The position numbers were made by a program, and so were the translations under genes. From Planctomycetaceae bacterium (GTDB lineage: Bacteria; Planctomycetota; Phycisphaerae; Phycisphaerales; SM1A02), in NCBI GenBank assembly GCA_027488265.1, contig JAIYCA010000007.1:1-10317 (forward strand): a stretch of 10,317 nt of DNA, written 5' to 3'. Under the pieces are notes generated by a model that ran no database searches, had not been told where the DNA came from, and was given only the letters and a program-made list of their open reading frames with translations. This document shows positions 1-5,977 of the stretch, piece by piece. Each line of letters starts with the position of its first letter. Position 1 is the first letter of the stretch.

Positions 1-1
1 C

Positions 2-109
2 GAGGGAATTGCGACGGTTGTTCTCTCAACCGACGACAACACGCTCGCGGGTCAGATCCTCCGCCGGAAGGGCTTCCGCCTGTTTGGCGAGGCAGATCTC
101 GAGTTCTGA
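2..109 (+). CDS. C-terminal end of an unidentified protein (ACT-like tail?)
   Basis: The second reading frame is open from the window edge to a TGA at 107-109, giving 35 residues of a gene that starts upstream. The tail contains a 'STDDNTLAGQILRRKGFRL' stretch followed by an acidic end. A beta-strand, an 'xDD' turn, a helix beginning 'A..IL', then 'KGFRL' resembles the last strand-helix-strand of an ACT regulatory domain, where a residue-binding loop is followed by a helix and a 'Gf.v' strand. This is a pattern impression from a very short piece, and a CBS-domain tail would look similar. The next gene begins 65 bp downstream on the same strand, so the two could be co-transcribed. Confidence 0.45.
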   Translation, partial: EGIATVVLSTDDNTLAGQILRRKGFRLFGEADLEF

Positions 110-174
110 GCCCGCGCGAAAGTCAAACACGGCGCAGCGATCGCTCTCGTCGCGCCTGCGAAAGCAACATCGAT

Positions 175-381
175 ATGGCACGCATCGTCAAACTCACCGC
201 GACCGGACCCGTGAAGGTCGAGCCCTCGGACAAGCCCATCTTCGTCTGCGCCTGCGGACTCTCGAAGAAGTTCCCGTTCTGCGATGGCAGCCACAAGCCG
301 ACGCGCGAGGAAGAAGAGGGTTGCACCTATCGCTACTGCGCCGAGACCAACGCGGTGCTCGACAAGTCGCGCGACGCGTGA
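175..381 (+). CDS. CDGSH iron-sulfur domain protein
   Basis: This 68-residue protein contains the complete CDGSH motif, C-x-C-x2-S-x3-P-x-C-D-G-S-H, with ligands Cys25, Cys27, Cys36 and His40. In this family three Cys and one His hold a redox-active, acid-labile [2Fe-2S] cluster. Bacterial single-domain members of 60-80 residues are usually cytosolic, homodimeric electron-transfer or cluster-transfer proteins. There is no membrane anchor or signal peptide, and the length is normal. A short basic/acidic tail (EEEEG, ending KSRDA) follows the motif. The ATG at 175 is the only start that gives a complete short N-terminus, but no good Shine-Dalgarno sequence is visible. The stop at 379-381 lies inside the first copy of a 20-bp tandem repeat. 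The physiological partner cannot be inferred from the neighbours. Confidence 0.93.
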   Translation: MARIVKLTATGPVKVEPSDKPIFVCACGLSKKFPFCDGSHKPTREEEEGCTYRYCAETNAVLDKSRDA

Positions 382-424
382 TTCTCGTTCGCGACGCGTG
401 ATTCCCGTTCGCGACGCGTGATTC
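371..424 (+). repeat. 20-bp tandem repeat, 2.7 copies, over the stop of the CDGSH gene
   Basis: The unit GCGACGCGTGATTCTCGTTC occupies 371-390. It is repeated with one change at 391-410 and partially (14 bp) at 411-424. The first copy supplies the last codons and the TGA of the CDGSH gene; the last copy ends four bases before the stop of the convergent minus-strand gene. It fills the whole gap between the two convergent genes and has no T tract or hairpin typical of a terminator. Replication slippage at a gene end is the simplest explanation. Confidence 0.9.
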
Positions 425-427
425 CAC

Positions 428-1939
428 TTAGCGCGGTGCCGGCGCGGGCTTTGCCGGAGGAACCGGCTTCGTCGTCTGGGCGGGCTTCGTTGTCTGCACA
501 GACTTCGGTGGCTGCACGGGCTGGATCGGCGATGGAGGTGTCAACTTCGAGTCGGGCGTCGAACCAAGGTTGATGCCGCCGACACCGCTCGGACTCGCGG
601 CAGATGCTGGAGCAGCGCGGTTGCCGCCTTCGGCGATCGTGCGTGGCATGTTGAAGTTGCCCGAAGCCGCTTCGGAAAACCGGACGCCCTTATAGTCGTG
701 CTCGCGCTTTCTGAGCACGCGCGCGGAGACGATGGTGTCTTCCGGTGTCAGCATGCGAGCAGCGTCGAAACCATCGGTCACACGGCCGAAGACGGTGTAC
801 TTGCCATCGAGTTCTTCCATGGGCGAGAGAAGCACCACGAACTGCGATCCAGCCGAGTGCGGCGCAGGAACTTCGCGCGCACCCGTCGTCGGCGCTTGCT
901 TCGCCATGATGAGCCGGCCCGCGAGTGGCGCGCGTCGATCGGCGCGATCAGATTCGTCGGGAATCGTCCATCCACCCGTCGACTTTCCACCCGCGGCACC
1001 CTCGGCAGTCGCGGGGTCTCCACCTTGCACGCCGAGTCCTCGCAGTATGCGATGGAACGTCGTGCCGTCGTAGTGCCCAGCCTCAACGTGCTCGATGAAG
1101 TTCCCAACGGTGTTCGGTGCTTGCTCTTCGAAGAGTTCGAGTTCGATCGGACCTTGTGAAGTCATCAACTGCACAAGCGGAAGATCGCCACGCGTCTGAT
1201 CGCGATCCATCGCCACGAGTTCCTTCTCGAACATCTCTCGCAGGGTCTGCGTGCGATACGTGCCATCGCTGATCGCTTTCTGCTGGGCGTCGGTTCGTCC
1301 GCCGGGAGCGGTGTTGAAGGAAGCCTGTGCTTCGTCGAAGCGATGGAGGCCTGTGAGTGCGTCGCCAAGCGCGATCTTGGCATCGATCGCCCGCGTGGTG
1401 AACTCGCGTGATTGCAAGAGTTGGGCTGCGCGTTCGAACTGCGCCATGGCGATGAGTTCGCGAGCCCACGCCAGCGCGGTTGCTTCGGACGTTGGGTTCA
1501 TCGCGGTGAGGCGGGTGAAGGCTGCGTCGATGGCGGCGTTGTCTTCAAGCCAGATGGCACACTGAATGCGGGCGGCAAGGAGTCGTAGTGCCACGTCACG
1601 GGACGTGGTCGGTGCTGCCAGATCGGTGTCGAGCAGCGCCGAAAGTGAACGAAGTTCGGTTCGAACAGCGTCATCAATCGCGCCCTGTGCGCGGACGCGC
1701 GTCGAAAGATCCCGAAAGCGCTGTTCGGCAACGGAGAGTGGAGGCGGCAGCGGAGCAGCCGGAGCCTGCGGTGATGCGTTCTGCTTGGGAGTCAACGATG
1801 GAGGCGGTTGCACGGGTCGAAGTGTTTGCGCAGATGCCTGCGATAGACCAAGCGGTGTTCCACACTCCATTCCAAGCGGGAATCCGAGGGAGAGGGCGAT
1901 CGGCATCGTCACGAGCAGGGTTCGGATGGGTGCATGCAT
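428..1939 (-). CDS. secreted TPR-like / cyclophilin-type peptidyl-prolyl cis-trans isomerase
   Basis: From the ATG at 1939 the product is 503 residues. Residues 1-37 form a Sec signal peptide with a hydrophobic core and a probable cleavage after the Ala-Ser-Ala at 35-37. A Pro/Gln-rich linker (about 38-68) and an Ala-rich helical, TPR-like region (about 70-245) precede a cyclophilin domain at about 255-412. Cyclophilin landmarks are F-H-R-I at 295-298 (catalytic Arg), Q-G-G-D at 305-308, G-S-Q-F at 364-367 and D-G-K-Y-T-V-F-G at 378-385. The human CypA Trp121 position is Glu here, as in many bacterial cyclophilins, which predicts weak cyclosporin binding. The C-terminus (about 440-503) is Pro/Thr/Lys-rich and disordered. 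The likely role is proline isomerisation during folding of exported proteins. The frame stays open upstream to 2047, but that extension is translated minisatellite DNA and would bury the signal peptide, so I reject it. There is no strong Shine-Dalgarno sequence at 1939. Confidence 0.9.
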   Translation of the reverse strand: MHAPIRTLLVTMPIALSLGFPLGMECGTPLGLSQASAQTLRPVQPPPSLTPKQNASPQAPAAPLPPPLSVAEQRFRDLSTRVRAQGAIDDAVRTELRSLSALLDTDLAAPTTSRDVALRLLAARIQCAIWLEDNAAIDAAFTRLTAMNPTSEATALAWARELIAMAQFERAAQLLQSREFTTRAIDAKIALGDALTGLHRFDEAQASFNTAPGGRTDAQQKAISDGTYRTQTLREMFEKELVAMDRDQTRGDLPLVQLMTSQGPIELELFEEQAPNTVGNFIEHVEAGHYDGTTFHRILRGLGVQGGDPATAEGAAGGKSTGGWTIPDESDRADRRAPLAGRLIMAKQAPTTGAREVPAPHSAGSQFVVLLSPMEELDGKYTVFGRVTDGFDAARMLTPEDTIVSARVLRKREHDYKGVRFSEAASGNFNMPRTIAEGGNRAAPASAASPSGVGGINLGSTPDSKLTPPSPIQPVQPPKSVQTTKPAQTTKPVPPAKPAPAPR

Positions 1940-1980
1940 GGCTTGACTCGCTGTGATTCGCTGTGCAATCCGGGGCTTTG

Positions 1981-2032
1981 GGAACCAACCTTTGGAACCA
2001 ACTTTTGGAACCGACTTTTGGAACCGGCCTTT
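1981..2032. repeat. 13-bp minisatellite, four copies, upstream of the cyclophilin gene
   Basis: Four head-to-tail copies of a 13-bp unit occur at 1981-1993, 1994-2006, 2007-2019 and 2020-2032 (GGAACCAACCTTT, GGAACCAACTTTT, GGAACCGACTTTT, GGAACCGGCCTTT). The array lies in the 5' leader of the minus-strand cyclophilin gene, 41-93 nt before its start. Since 13 is not a multiple of three, the array is unlikely to be protein-coding, although all frames happen to stay open. It may be slippage-derived filler or may set leader length and spacing. Confidence 0.92.
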
Positions 2033-2139
2033 TGAACTGCTTTCCAAACGGGCTTCTGAAAGTGGTGCGGCTTCGATCTCTGCGGAGTGCGTTCATCCTG
2101 CCGCGCGTGGAAAGCGCGCTTTACGATTCCTTACCGCGT

Positions 2140-3066
2140 TCACTCGGACGGATATCGGCAACTTGTCTTGTCAGTCTCCCAAACCTCAACATCTCGAAGT
2201 TTGCCTCCCGCGGCGGCGAATGGTCCAGAGAGCACTTCGAAGCAGACCCGCGCGATGTTCTCGACCGACGGGTTCGTTTGCGCAAACTCAGGGCAGTCGA
2301 GATTGAGGTGCTTGTGATCGAACCGACCCATGATCTCCTTCTCGACAATCTGTTCGATCGTCGCGAAGCTCGGTCGCGCTTCCGGCGCAGCGCTTGCGTC
2401 AACCTCGACGGCCACCGCGATGCGGTAGTTGTGCCCGTGTCCGTTCGGGTTGTTGCACTTTCCGAAGAGCGCGCGGTTCTCCCCGTCGCTTCGCGCGGAG
2501 AGATGGAGCCGATGTGATGCCGCGAACTCGAATGTCTCTCGGAGGACCGCGCGGGGCGACGCGGAAACTGGGGGGTGCGCACCGGTACTGGTATCGACGG
2601 TGTTCGGCATGGTGAGAGCGCTCTCAGCGAGGGGACGCGTGTGGTTGTTGCTATCGGTTGGTGAGGCTGCAGTGGTCGATGCAGCACGGGCGGCTGCGTT
2701 GAACTCCAGCGAAACCTCGAGGAAGGGCGAACTGCGGAAGGCAAGGCGCGCGAGCGGTGCGGGGAGGTGCTTGCGCAGTTCTTCCGAGCCCTCGAGGAGC
2801 AGCCGGACGACGTCAAGGGTGCTCCGGTTGCTCGCCTCTTCCCGAAGAGCCGCCGCGATCCGAGACGGAAAGACGGCTCGAATCGCTCGGTCGATGACCG
2901 TGATATCGACGAGGTAGCCCGACTCGAGCAACTCGCCTCGACAGGCGACGTGGAACTCCCCGATTCCCGCCAGTCCGGCCGAGGATGACCCGACCAGGCC
3001 GTTCGAGCCGAACCGGTAGGGGGCCATGGTCAGAGGGAGTCGGACAATGCGCGTCAGTAGGTACAC
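2140..3066 (-). CDS. 6-pyruvoyl-tetrahydropterin synthase family protein, two-domain
   Basis: The product is 308 residues from the GTG at 3066. The C-terminal half (about 175-308) is a complete PTPS/QueD T-fold enzyme. Zinc ligands are His185, His210 and His212 in 'SHRL' and 'NGHGHNY'; the catalytic Cys204 lies in FGKCNNPNGHGHNY; the Asp250-His251 pair is in FDHKHLN; the pterin-anchoring Glu is at 269 or 297 (PSVEN, WETDK). The Cys-x5-His-Gly-His spacing is that of tetrahydrobiopterin-type PTPS, not the Cys-x3-HGH of queuosine-type QueD. The substrate would be dihydroneopterin triphosphate. The N-terminal half (about 15-125) looks like a second, degenerate T-fold ('GYLVDITVIDRAIRAVF', then 'SSPFLEVSLEF') with no His triad. 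The two halves are joined by a disordered linker (about 126-170). A single PTPS unit is about 120-145 residues, so this is a pseudo-duplicated form. GTG is chosen because a purine-rich Shine-Dalgarno lies just upstream; an ATG at 3027 has none. It overlaps the preceding ORF by 13 nt. Confidence 0.9.
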   Translation of the reverse strand: MYLLTRIVRLPLTMAPYRFGSNGLVGSSSAGLAGIGEFHVACRGELLESGYLVDITVIDRAIRAVFPSRIAAALREEASNRSTLDVVRLLLEGSEELRKHLPAPLARLAFRSSPFLEVSLEFNAAARAASTTAASPTDSNNHTRPLAESALTMPNTVDTSTGAHPPVSASPRAVLRETFEFAASHRLHLSARSDGENRALFGKCNNPNGHGHNYRIAVAVEVDASAAPEARPSFATIEQIVEKEIMGRFDHKHLNLDCPEFAQTNPSVENIARVCFEVLSGPFAAAGGKLRDVEVWETDKTSCRYPSE

Positions 3067-4598
3067 GGAAACTCCCCCTCGGCCGCGTCAGTTGGGCGGA
3101 CTTGACCCTCAGGGCCGACTTTCTCTCTAAAGAACCTCAGAAGCGAGACTTGCACTGACGCGATCCACGGGAGGCTTCTGGATCTCGGTCCGGCAATTCT
3201 GATTGGCTGCAGCCCACTGTTGACTTTCGATGGGGATTTCGCAAGGAACCCCCTAGACTGAGTCGATGTCGGCGGTACGCTGTTCAAGGTAGGTAAACGC
3301 CTACTTTGTCCTTCCGACGCTCGCGCGTCGCCCCAATTGCCCCCGGAAGGGCTCGGCCTGAGGCTCTGTCTCGGCCGGGCCTTTTTTCTTTCGCCTCTTC
3401 TCTCGCCACAACGTTTCGTAGGGTGGGCGTCGGTCTCAGCGCAGGTTTCCTGCCCAGTTTCAGAACTATGGACCTGCTTCATCCGCCGTCGCCGCGGCTG
3501 CGCACGCTCGATGCGAAGCGTCCATCGCGTGCCAGGCTTCGGCATGCGCTCGGTGAAGACTTCCCACACGGGCTCCGCCGCCGAAACCTGATCGGGAATC
3601 ACATCGACCGCGGCGATCGTCTCATCGCCAAACGTGACAAGCCCGACGATGGAGCCTGACCCGTCGGCGATGTATCGCTCGACGCCCGTGCGCTGATCGG
3701 TACGGAATCGTGAGCCAGCGAAGACGAAGCGACTGGGCGGCATAGGGGCACTTGCGGCACTGCCGTCTGTTTCTCCACTCGTCGGTCTTCCAAGTGGCGA
3801 TGCACGCACGAAGTAGGTGAGGGGATGCGTGGAACCGTCGGGCAGCTCGACCGTGATCATGAGCGACTCACCACTGGGCGGTACCGCGACGAATCGTTGG
3901 TTCTGCGCGGTGGGATCGCTGAGAAGCCGTTGCGCTTCTTCGGTCGGTTGAGCCTTTTCGGCCGCATCGGTTGGTTGCGGTGGTACTTCACGCCAACTGC
4001 CTGGCTTACCAGGCGTCCAGCCTGCAAGCAGCATTGCGGCGTGCAATTCGCTTGCCTTCCCTTCGAAGACGAAGAGCGACTCGTGTTCGCGCGTACCGAC
4101 GGCGCAAACGTATTGCTCGAGGAACCCAACGTCGAGGACAGACACGATGTCGCACACGATGACGCCGCGTGCGCGGTCGATACGAATCTGCGGCGTGAAT
4201 TGAAGCCACTCGATCGGTGCGGCTGGCGCCTCGGCGGGTGCGTTCGGCGCGTCGGTGGATGCTTCTGCGGGAGTCCGGTCGGCTGAAGTCGTTTGCGGGG
4301 GGATGACTTCTGAGGGAGTTGCTTCTGCGGGGGCTTGCGCGGGGGCTTGCGTCGCGGGTGTTTCCGTCGAGCGCGGTGGTACGAGCGTGGGAGTGTTCGC
4401 GGCAGGCGCGGGCTCGGTCGCTGTGATTCGCGCATCCGACGATGTTGCACAACCAGCGAAGAACACAGCGCTTCCTGCGAGCACGGAACAGATCCATCGC
4501 GCGGTGCGCGACACATTCCGTGAGCCGATGCGCGCACACACGCTGCCGCTCGATGTCACAGCCGCCGCTTGCGCACATCCAAATTCAAGGCCGCTCAT
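3054..4598 (-). CDS. YdjY-domain lipoprotein (C-terminal end uncertain)
   Basis: The ORF gives 514 residues from the ATG at 4598. A basic N-region and hydrophobic core end in a lipobox-like F-A-G-C with Cys50, so the protein is probably lipid-anchored; a GTG at 4514 would give a more typical 22-residue lipoprotein signal peptide. A Pro/Ala/Thr-rich linker (about 55-128) leads to a YdjY-like domain at about 135-200: IRIDRARGVIVCDIV, then a 'CAVGTREHESLF' core and 'HAAMLLAGWTPGKP'. Family function is unknown. A second beta-rich part (about 240-365) ends 'PKPGTRWTLRIERA'. Beyond residue 366 (about 3500) the translation turns into Arg-rich, rare-codon sequence; a -1 shift there yields a short Ala-rich tail and a stop at 3466. 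I suspect a frameshift (real or assembly), with the 3' portion non-coding. The start follows the ruvC stop by 10 nt with Shine-Dalgarno GAGGGGG, so the gene is translationally linked to ruvC. Confidence 0.7.
   Translation of the reverse strand: MSGLEFGCAQAAAVTSSGSVCARIGSRNVSRTARWICSVLAGSAVFFAGCATSSDARITATEPAPAANTPTLVPPRSTETPATQAPAQAPAEATPSEVIPPQTTSADRTPAEASTDAPNAPAEAPAAPIEWLQFTPQIRIDRARGVIVCDIVSVLDVGFLEQYVCAVGTREHESLFVFEGKASELHAAMLLAGWTPGKPGSWREVPPQPTDAAEKAQPTEEAQRLLSDPTAQNQRFVAVPPSGESLMITVELPDGSTHPLTYFVRASPLGRPTSGETDGSAASAPMPPSRFVFAGSRFRTDQRTGVERYIADGSGSIVGLVTFGDETIAAVDVIPDQVSAAEPVWEVFTERMPKPGTRWTLRIERAQPRRRRMKQVHSSETGQETCAETDAHPTKRCGERRGERKKARPRQSLRPSPSGGNWGDARASEGQSRRLPTLNSVPPTSTQSRGFLAKSPSKVNSGLQPIRIAGPRSRSLPWIASVQVSLLRFFREKVGPEGQVRPTDAAEGEFPCTY
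3072..3080 (-). promoter_or_regulatory. Shine-Dalgarno of the pterin synthase gene
   Basis: The minus strand reads GAGGGGGAG followed by 5 nt (TTTCC) and the GTG at 3066. It decides the start in favour of GTG over the ATG 39 nt downstream. The same GAGGGGG core precedes the YdjY-lipoprotein start, suggesting a shared initiation style. Confidence 0.6.
3270..3390 (+). ncRNA. candidate structured small RNA (orphan, antisense to the operon)
   Basis: Three adjacent stem-loops are visible on the plus strand. The first pairs 3285-3293 with 3300-3308 (CAAGGTAGG with CCTACTTTG, 9 bp with one G-U) around TAAACG. The second pairs 3310-3314 with 3346-3350 and encloses a perfect 6-bp CGACGC/GCGTCG hairpin with a TCGC loop at 3315-3330. 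The third pairs 3350-3358 with 3373-3381 and runs into six T residues. No plus-strand gene lies within 2.5 kb on either side. The 5' end is not defined: TTGACT at 3220-3225 resembles a -35 box, but the nearest TAGACT (3254-3259) is 28 nt away. It does not match tmRNA, RNase P, or the SRP RNA GGAA-tetraloop domain. It could be a trans-acting sRNA, a cis-antisense RNA, or a terminator stopping antisense read-through. Confidence 0.45.
3350..3387 (+). terminator. intrinsic terminator on the plus strand
   Basis: GGCTCGGCC (3350-3358) pairs with GGCCGGGCC (3373-3381) through nine base pairs including one G-U, around a 14-nt loop, and is followed directly by TTTTTT at 3382-3387. The T tract is present only on the plus strand, so it ends plus-strand transcripts. 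It is not a terminator for the flanking minus-strand genes. Confidence 0.75.
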
Positions 4599-4621
4599 GC
4601 AAGCCCCCTCATGCAAGTCCT
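4594..4621 (-). repeat. 14-bp tandem duplication of the ruvC stop / lipoprotein start junction
   Basis: CTCATGCAAG recurs at 4594-4603 and 4608-4617, offset by 14 bp. On the minus strand each copy reads CTTGCATGAG and contains ATGA. In the upstream copy TGA is the ruvC stop and the overlapping ATG opens a five-codon frame (Met-Arg-Gly-Leu-Ala). That frame's own TGA overlaps the lipoprotein ATG in the second copy. The intervening GAGGGGG (4604-4610) is the Shine-Dalgarno, 5 nt before the ATG at 4598. Confidence 0.8.
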
Positions 4622-5142
4622 CTCAATCGGCGTCCGCCACAGAGCGCGATTCCGATCGCGTCGGCAACATCGGGTGGTTCTGGCATCGTGGCAAGTCCAC
4701 ACTGCGTCATGACGGCCCGCTGCATTTGTGCTTTCGTCGCGTTGCCATTTCCGGTCAGCGCGCGCTTCACTTCCGCCGGTGGCAATTCAGCCACGGGCAC
4801 ACCGCGCATTTCTGCCGCGAGCAGCACAACTCCGCGACCGTGCGCCATCTGAATCGCAGTGCGCGCGTGATCGGTGTGTGAAAACACCGCTTCAAGCGCC
4901 ATGTGCGAAGGGCTGTGCTCGGTGAGCAGCGCGGTGACGTCTTCGAACAGCTGGTGAATGCGCGTTGCAAGCGACGCTGTCGCATCGAGGCGAAAGACTC
5001 CGGCATCGATAATCGCCGCATCACCGCGCGCATTGAAGTCGACAACCGCGTAGCCAGCGATGCGCGTTCCTGGATCGATGCCGACCACGCGCGCGCGGTC
5101 TTCAACACGCAGCCACGTCCCGCCGGGCTGCGTGCTCTTCAC
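4609..5142 (-). CDS. ruvC: crossover junction endodeoxyribonuclease RuvC
   Basis: RuvC is the dimeric Mg-dependent nuclease that resolves Holliday junctions with RuvAB during recombinational repair in the cytoplasm. The 177-residue product has the normal family length. The RNase H-like fold and all four catalytic acids are visible: Asp23 in VGIDPGTRIAGYAV, Glu84 in ALEAVF, and Asp158 and Asp161 in PPDVADAIG (equivalent to E. coli Asp7, Glu66, Asp138 and Asp141). The helix with AIQMAHGRGVVL and the conserved PAEVKRALTGNGNATKAQMQ segment also fit. The GTG start at 5142 overlaps the stop of the ABC ATPase gene in a GTGA, with GGAG at 5151-5154 eight nt upstream; about 15 residues precede the first core strand. 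ruvA and ruvB are not in the window. The C-terminus (GGRRLRGLA) is short and basic. Confidence 0.96.
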   Translation of the reverse strand: MKSTQPGGTWLRVEDRARVVGIDPGTRIAGYAVVDFNARGDAAIIDAGVFRLDATASLATRIHQLFEDVTALLTEHSPSHMALEAVFSHTDHARTAIQMAHGRGVVLLAAEMRGVPVAELPPAEVKRALTGNGNATKAQMQRAVMTQCGLATMPEPPDVADAIGIALCGGRRLRGLA

Positions 5143-5930
5143 GAACCGTGCTCCGCGCGCTCCGTGGGCTCCGTGCGCCTTTTGCGCCCGCCGCCGTCGC
5201 GATCAAGTTCGAGTTCGCCGTCTTTCAATCGCACGACGCGCTGGCAGCGATCGGCGATGCGATCGTCGTGCGTAACCATGATGAGCGTGAGGCCCTTCGC
5301 ATGCAGTTCTTCGAAGGTCTCGAGGATCGCGCTGCCCGTCGATGAGTCGAGGTTTCCTGTGGGCTCGTCGGCCATGAGAATCGCGGGCTTTCCGACGAGC
5401 GCGCGTGCGATGGCAGAGCGCTGCTGCTGGCCACCCGAGAGTTCGCGCGGACGGTGATGAAGTCGATTTTCGAGCCCGACCAAGCTCAGCGCTTCGACGG
5501 CGCGCTCGCGGCGCTCGGACGCGGGGATGCCTTGGTAGAGGAGCGGCACTTCGACGTTCTCCGCGATCGTGAGTTCAGAGATCAGATTGAACGCCTGAAA
5601 GACGAAGCCGATCTTCTGTCCGCGCACGCGAGAGAGTTCGTCGTCGCCGAGACTCTCGACCGCCGCACCGTCGAGTTCGTAACGCCCCGACGTTGGTCGA
5701 TCGAGGCAGCCGAGGATGTTCATCAGCGTCGATTTCCCCGAGCCCGATGCGCCCATGATCGCGATGTACTCACCGCGCGGAATCACGAGGTCGAGGCTCT
5801 TCAACGCTTCGACAAGCACCGAACCGTCAGGCTTGAAGTAGGTTTTCTTGATGGCGCTGAGACGCGCGGCTGGCGCAACTGCGGTAGCGCGCGATGCGTG
5901 ATCGTGCTGTGAATTCGTCGCCGTCGGCAT
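5139..5930 (-). CDS. ABC transporter ATP-binding protein, MacB/LolD type
   Basis: This 263-residue stand-alone nucleotide-binding subunit has every ABC motif intact: Walker A GASGSGKST at 60-68, Q-loop Gln112 in FVFQAFNL, signature LSGGQQQR at 164-171, Walker B ILMADEP at 184-190, D-loop NLDS and H-loop His221 in MVTHD. The combination 'NILGCLDRPTSG', 'FVFQAFNLI' and 'ADEPTGNLDS' is characteristic of the LolD/MacB/FtsE-like group that powers lipoprotein release or export through FtsX-type permeases. Two sequence extras are a 22-residue N-terminal leader and a charged C-terminal tail (RDGGGRKRRTEPTERAEH). No permease lies downstream (ruvC follows), and upstream is divergent trpE, so the partner must be encoded elsewhere. 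The ATG at 5930 is the only complete start. It is the first gene of the minus-strand run. Confidence 0.95.
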   Translation of the reverse strand: MPTATNSQHDHASRATAVAPAARLSAIKKTYFKPDGSVLVEALKSLDLVIPRGEYIAIMGASGSGKSTLMNILGCLDRPTSGRYELDGAAVESLGDDELSRVRGQKIGFVFQAFNLISELTIAENVEVPLLYQGIPASERRERAVEALSLVGLENRLHHRPRELSGGQQQRSAIARALVGKPAILMADEPTGNLDSSTGSAILETFEELHAKGLTLIMVTHDDRIADRCQRVVRLKDGELELDRDGGGRKRRTEPTERAEHGS

Positions 5931-5977
5931 GGGTGGCGATGGTAGCCGCGAGAGCGCGATCGGTTACGCTTCCGCGC

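Larger units (their letters stand above)
3067..3465. other. probable non-coding interval inside the minus-strand operon
   Basis: The YdjY ORF stays open across this stretch on the minus strand, but the codons are unlike the rest of the gene: rare AGA and AGG arginine codons cluster near 3290-3410, low-complexity charged residues are common, and no recognisable domain occurs. In the -1 frame the sequence from about 3500 gives a short Ala-rich tail ending in TAG at 3466-3468, a more plausible protein end. The interval carries three consecutive plus-strand hairpins and a terminator. I see no minus-strand promoter for the pterin synthase that I would defend. Confidence 0.45.

Noticed and set aside
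1940..2047. 36-residue N-terminal extension of the cyclophilin
   Set aside because: It is translated 13-bp minisatellite and would hide the signal peptide.
3220..3259. TTGACT ... TAGACT as a promoter for the small RNA
   Set aside because: The two hexamers are 28 nt apart, too far for a sigma-70 promoter.
3270..3390. SRP RNA, tmRNA or RNase P RNA as the identity of the structured region
   Set aside because: The conserved cores of these RNAs (SRP domain IV with its GGAA loop, the tmRNA tRNA-like end, the RNase P P4 core) are not visible, and the length is wrong for the latter two.
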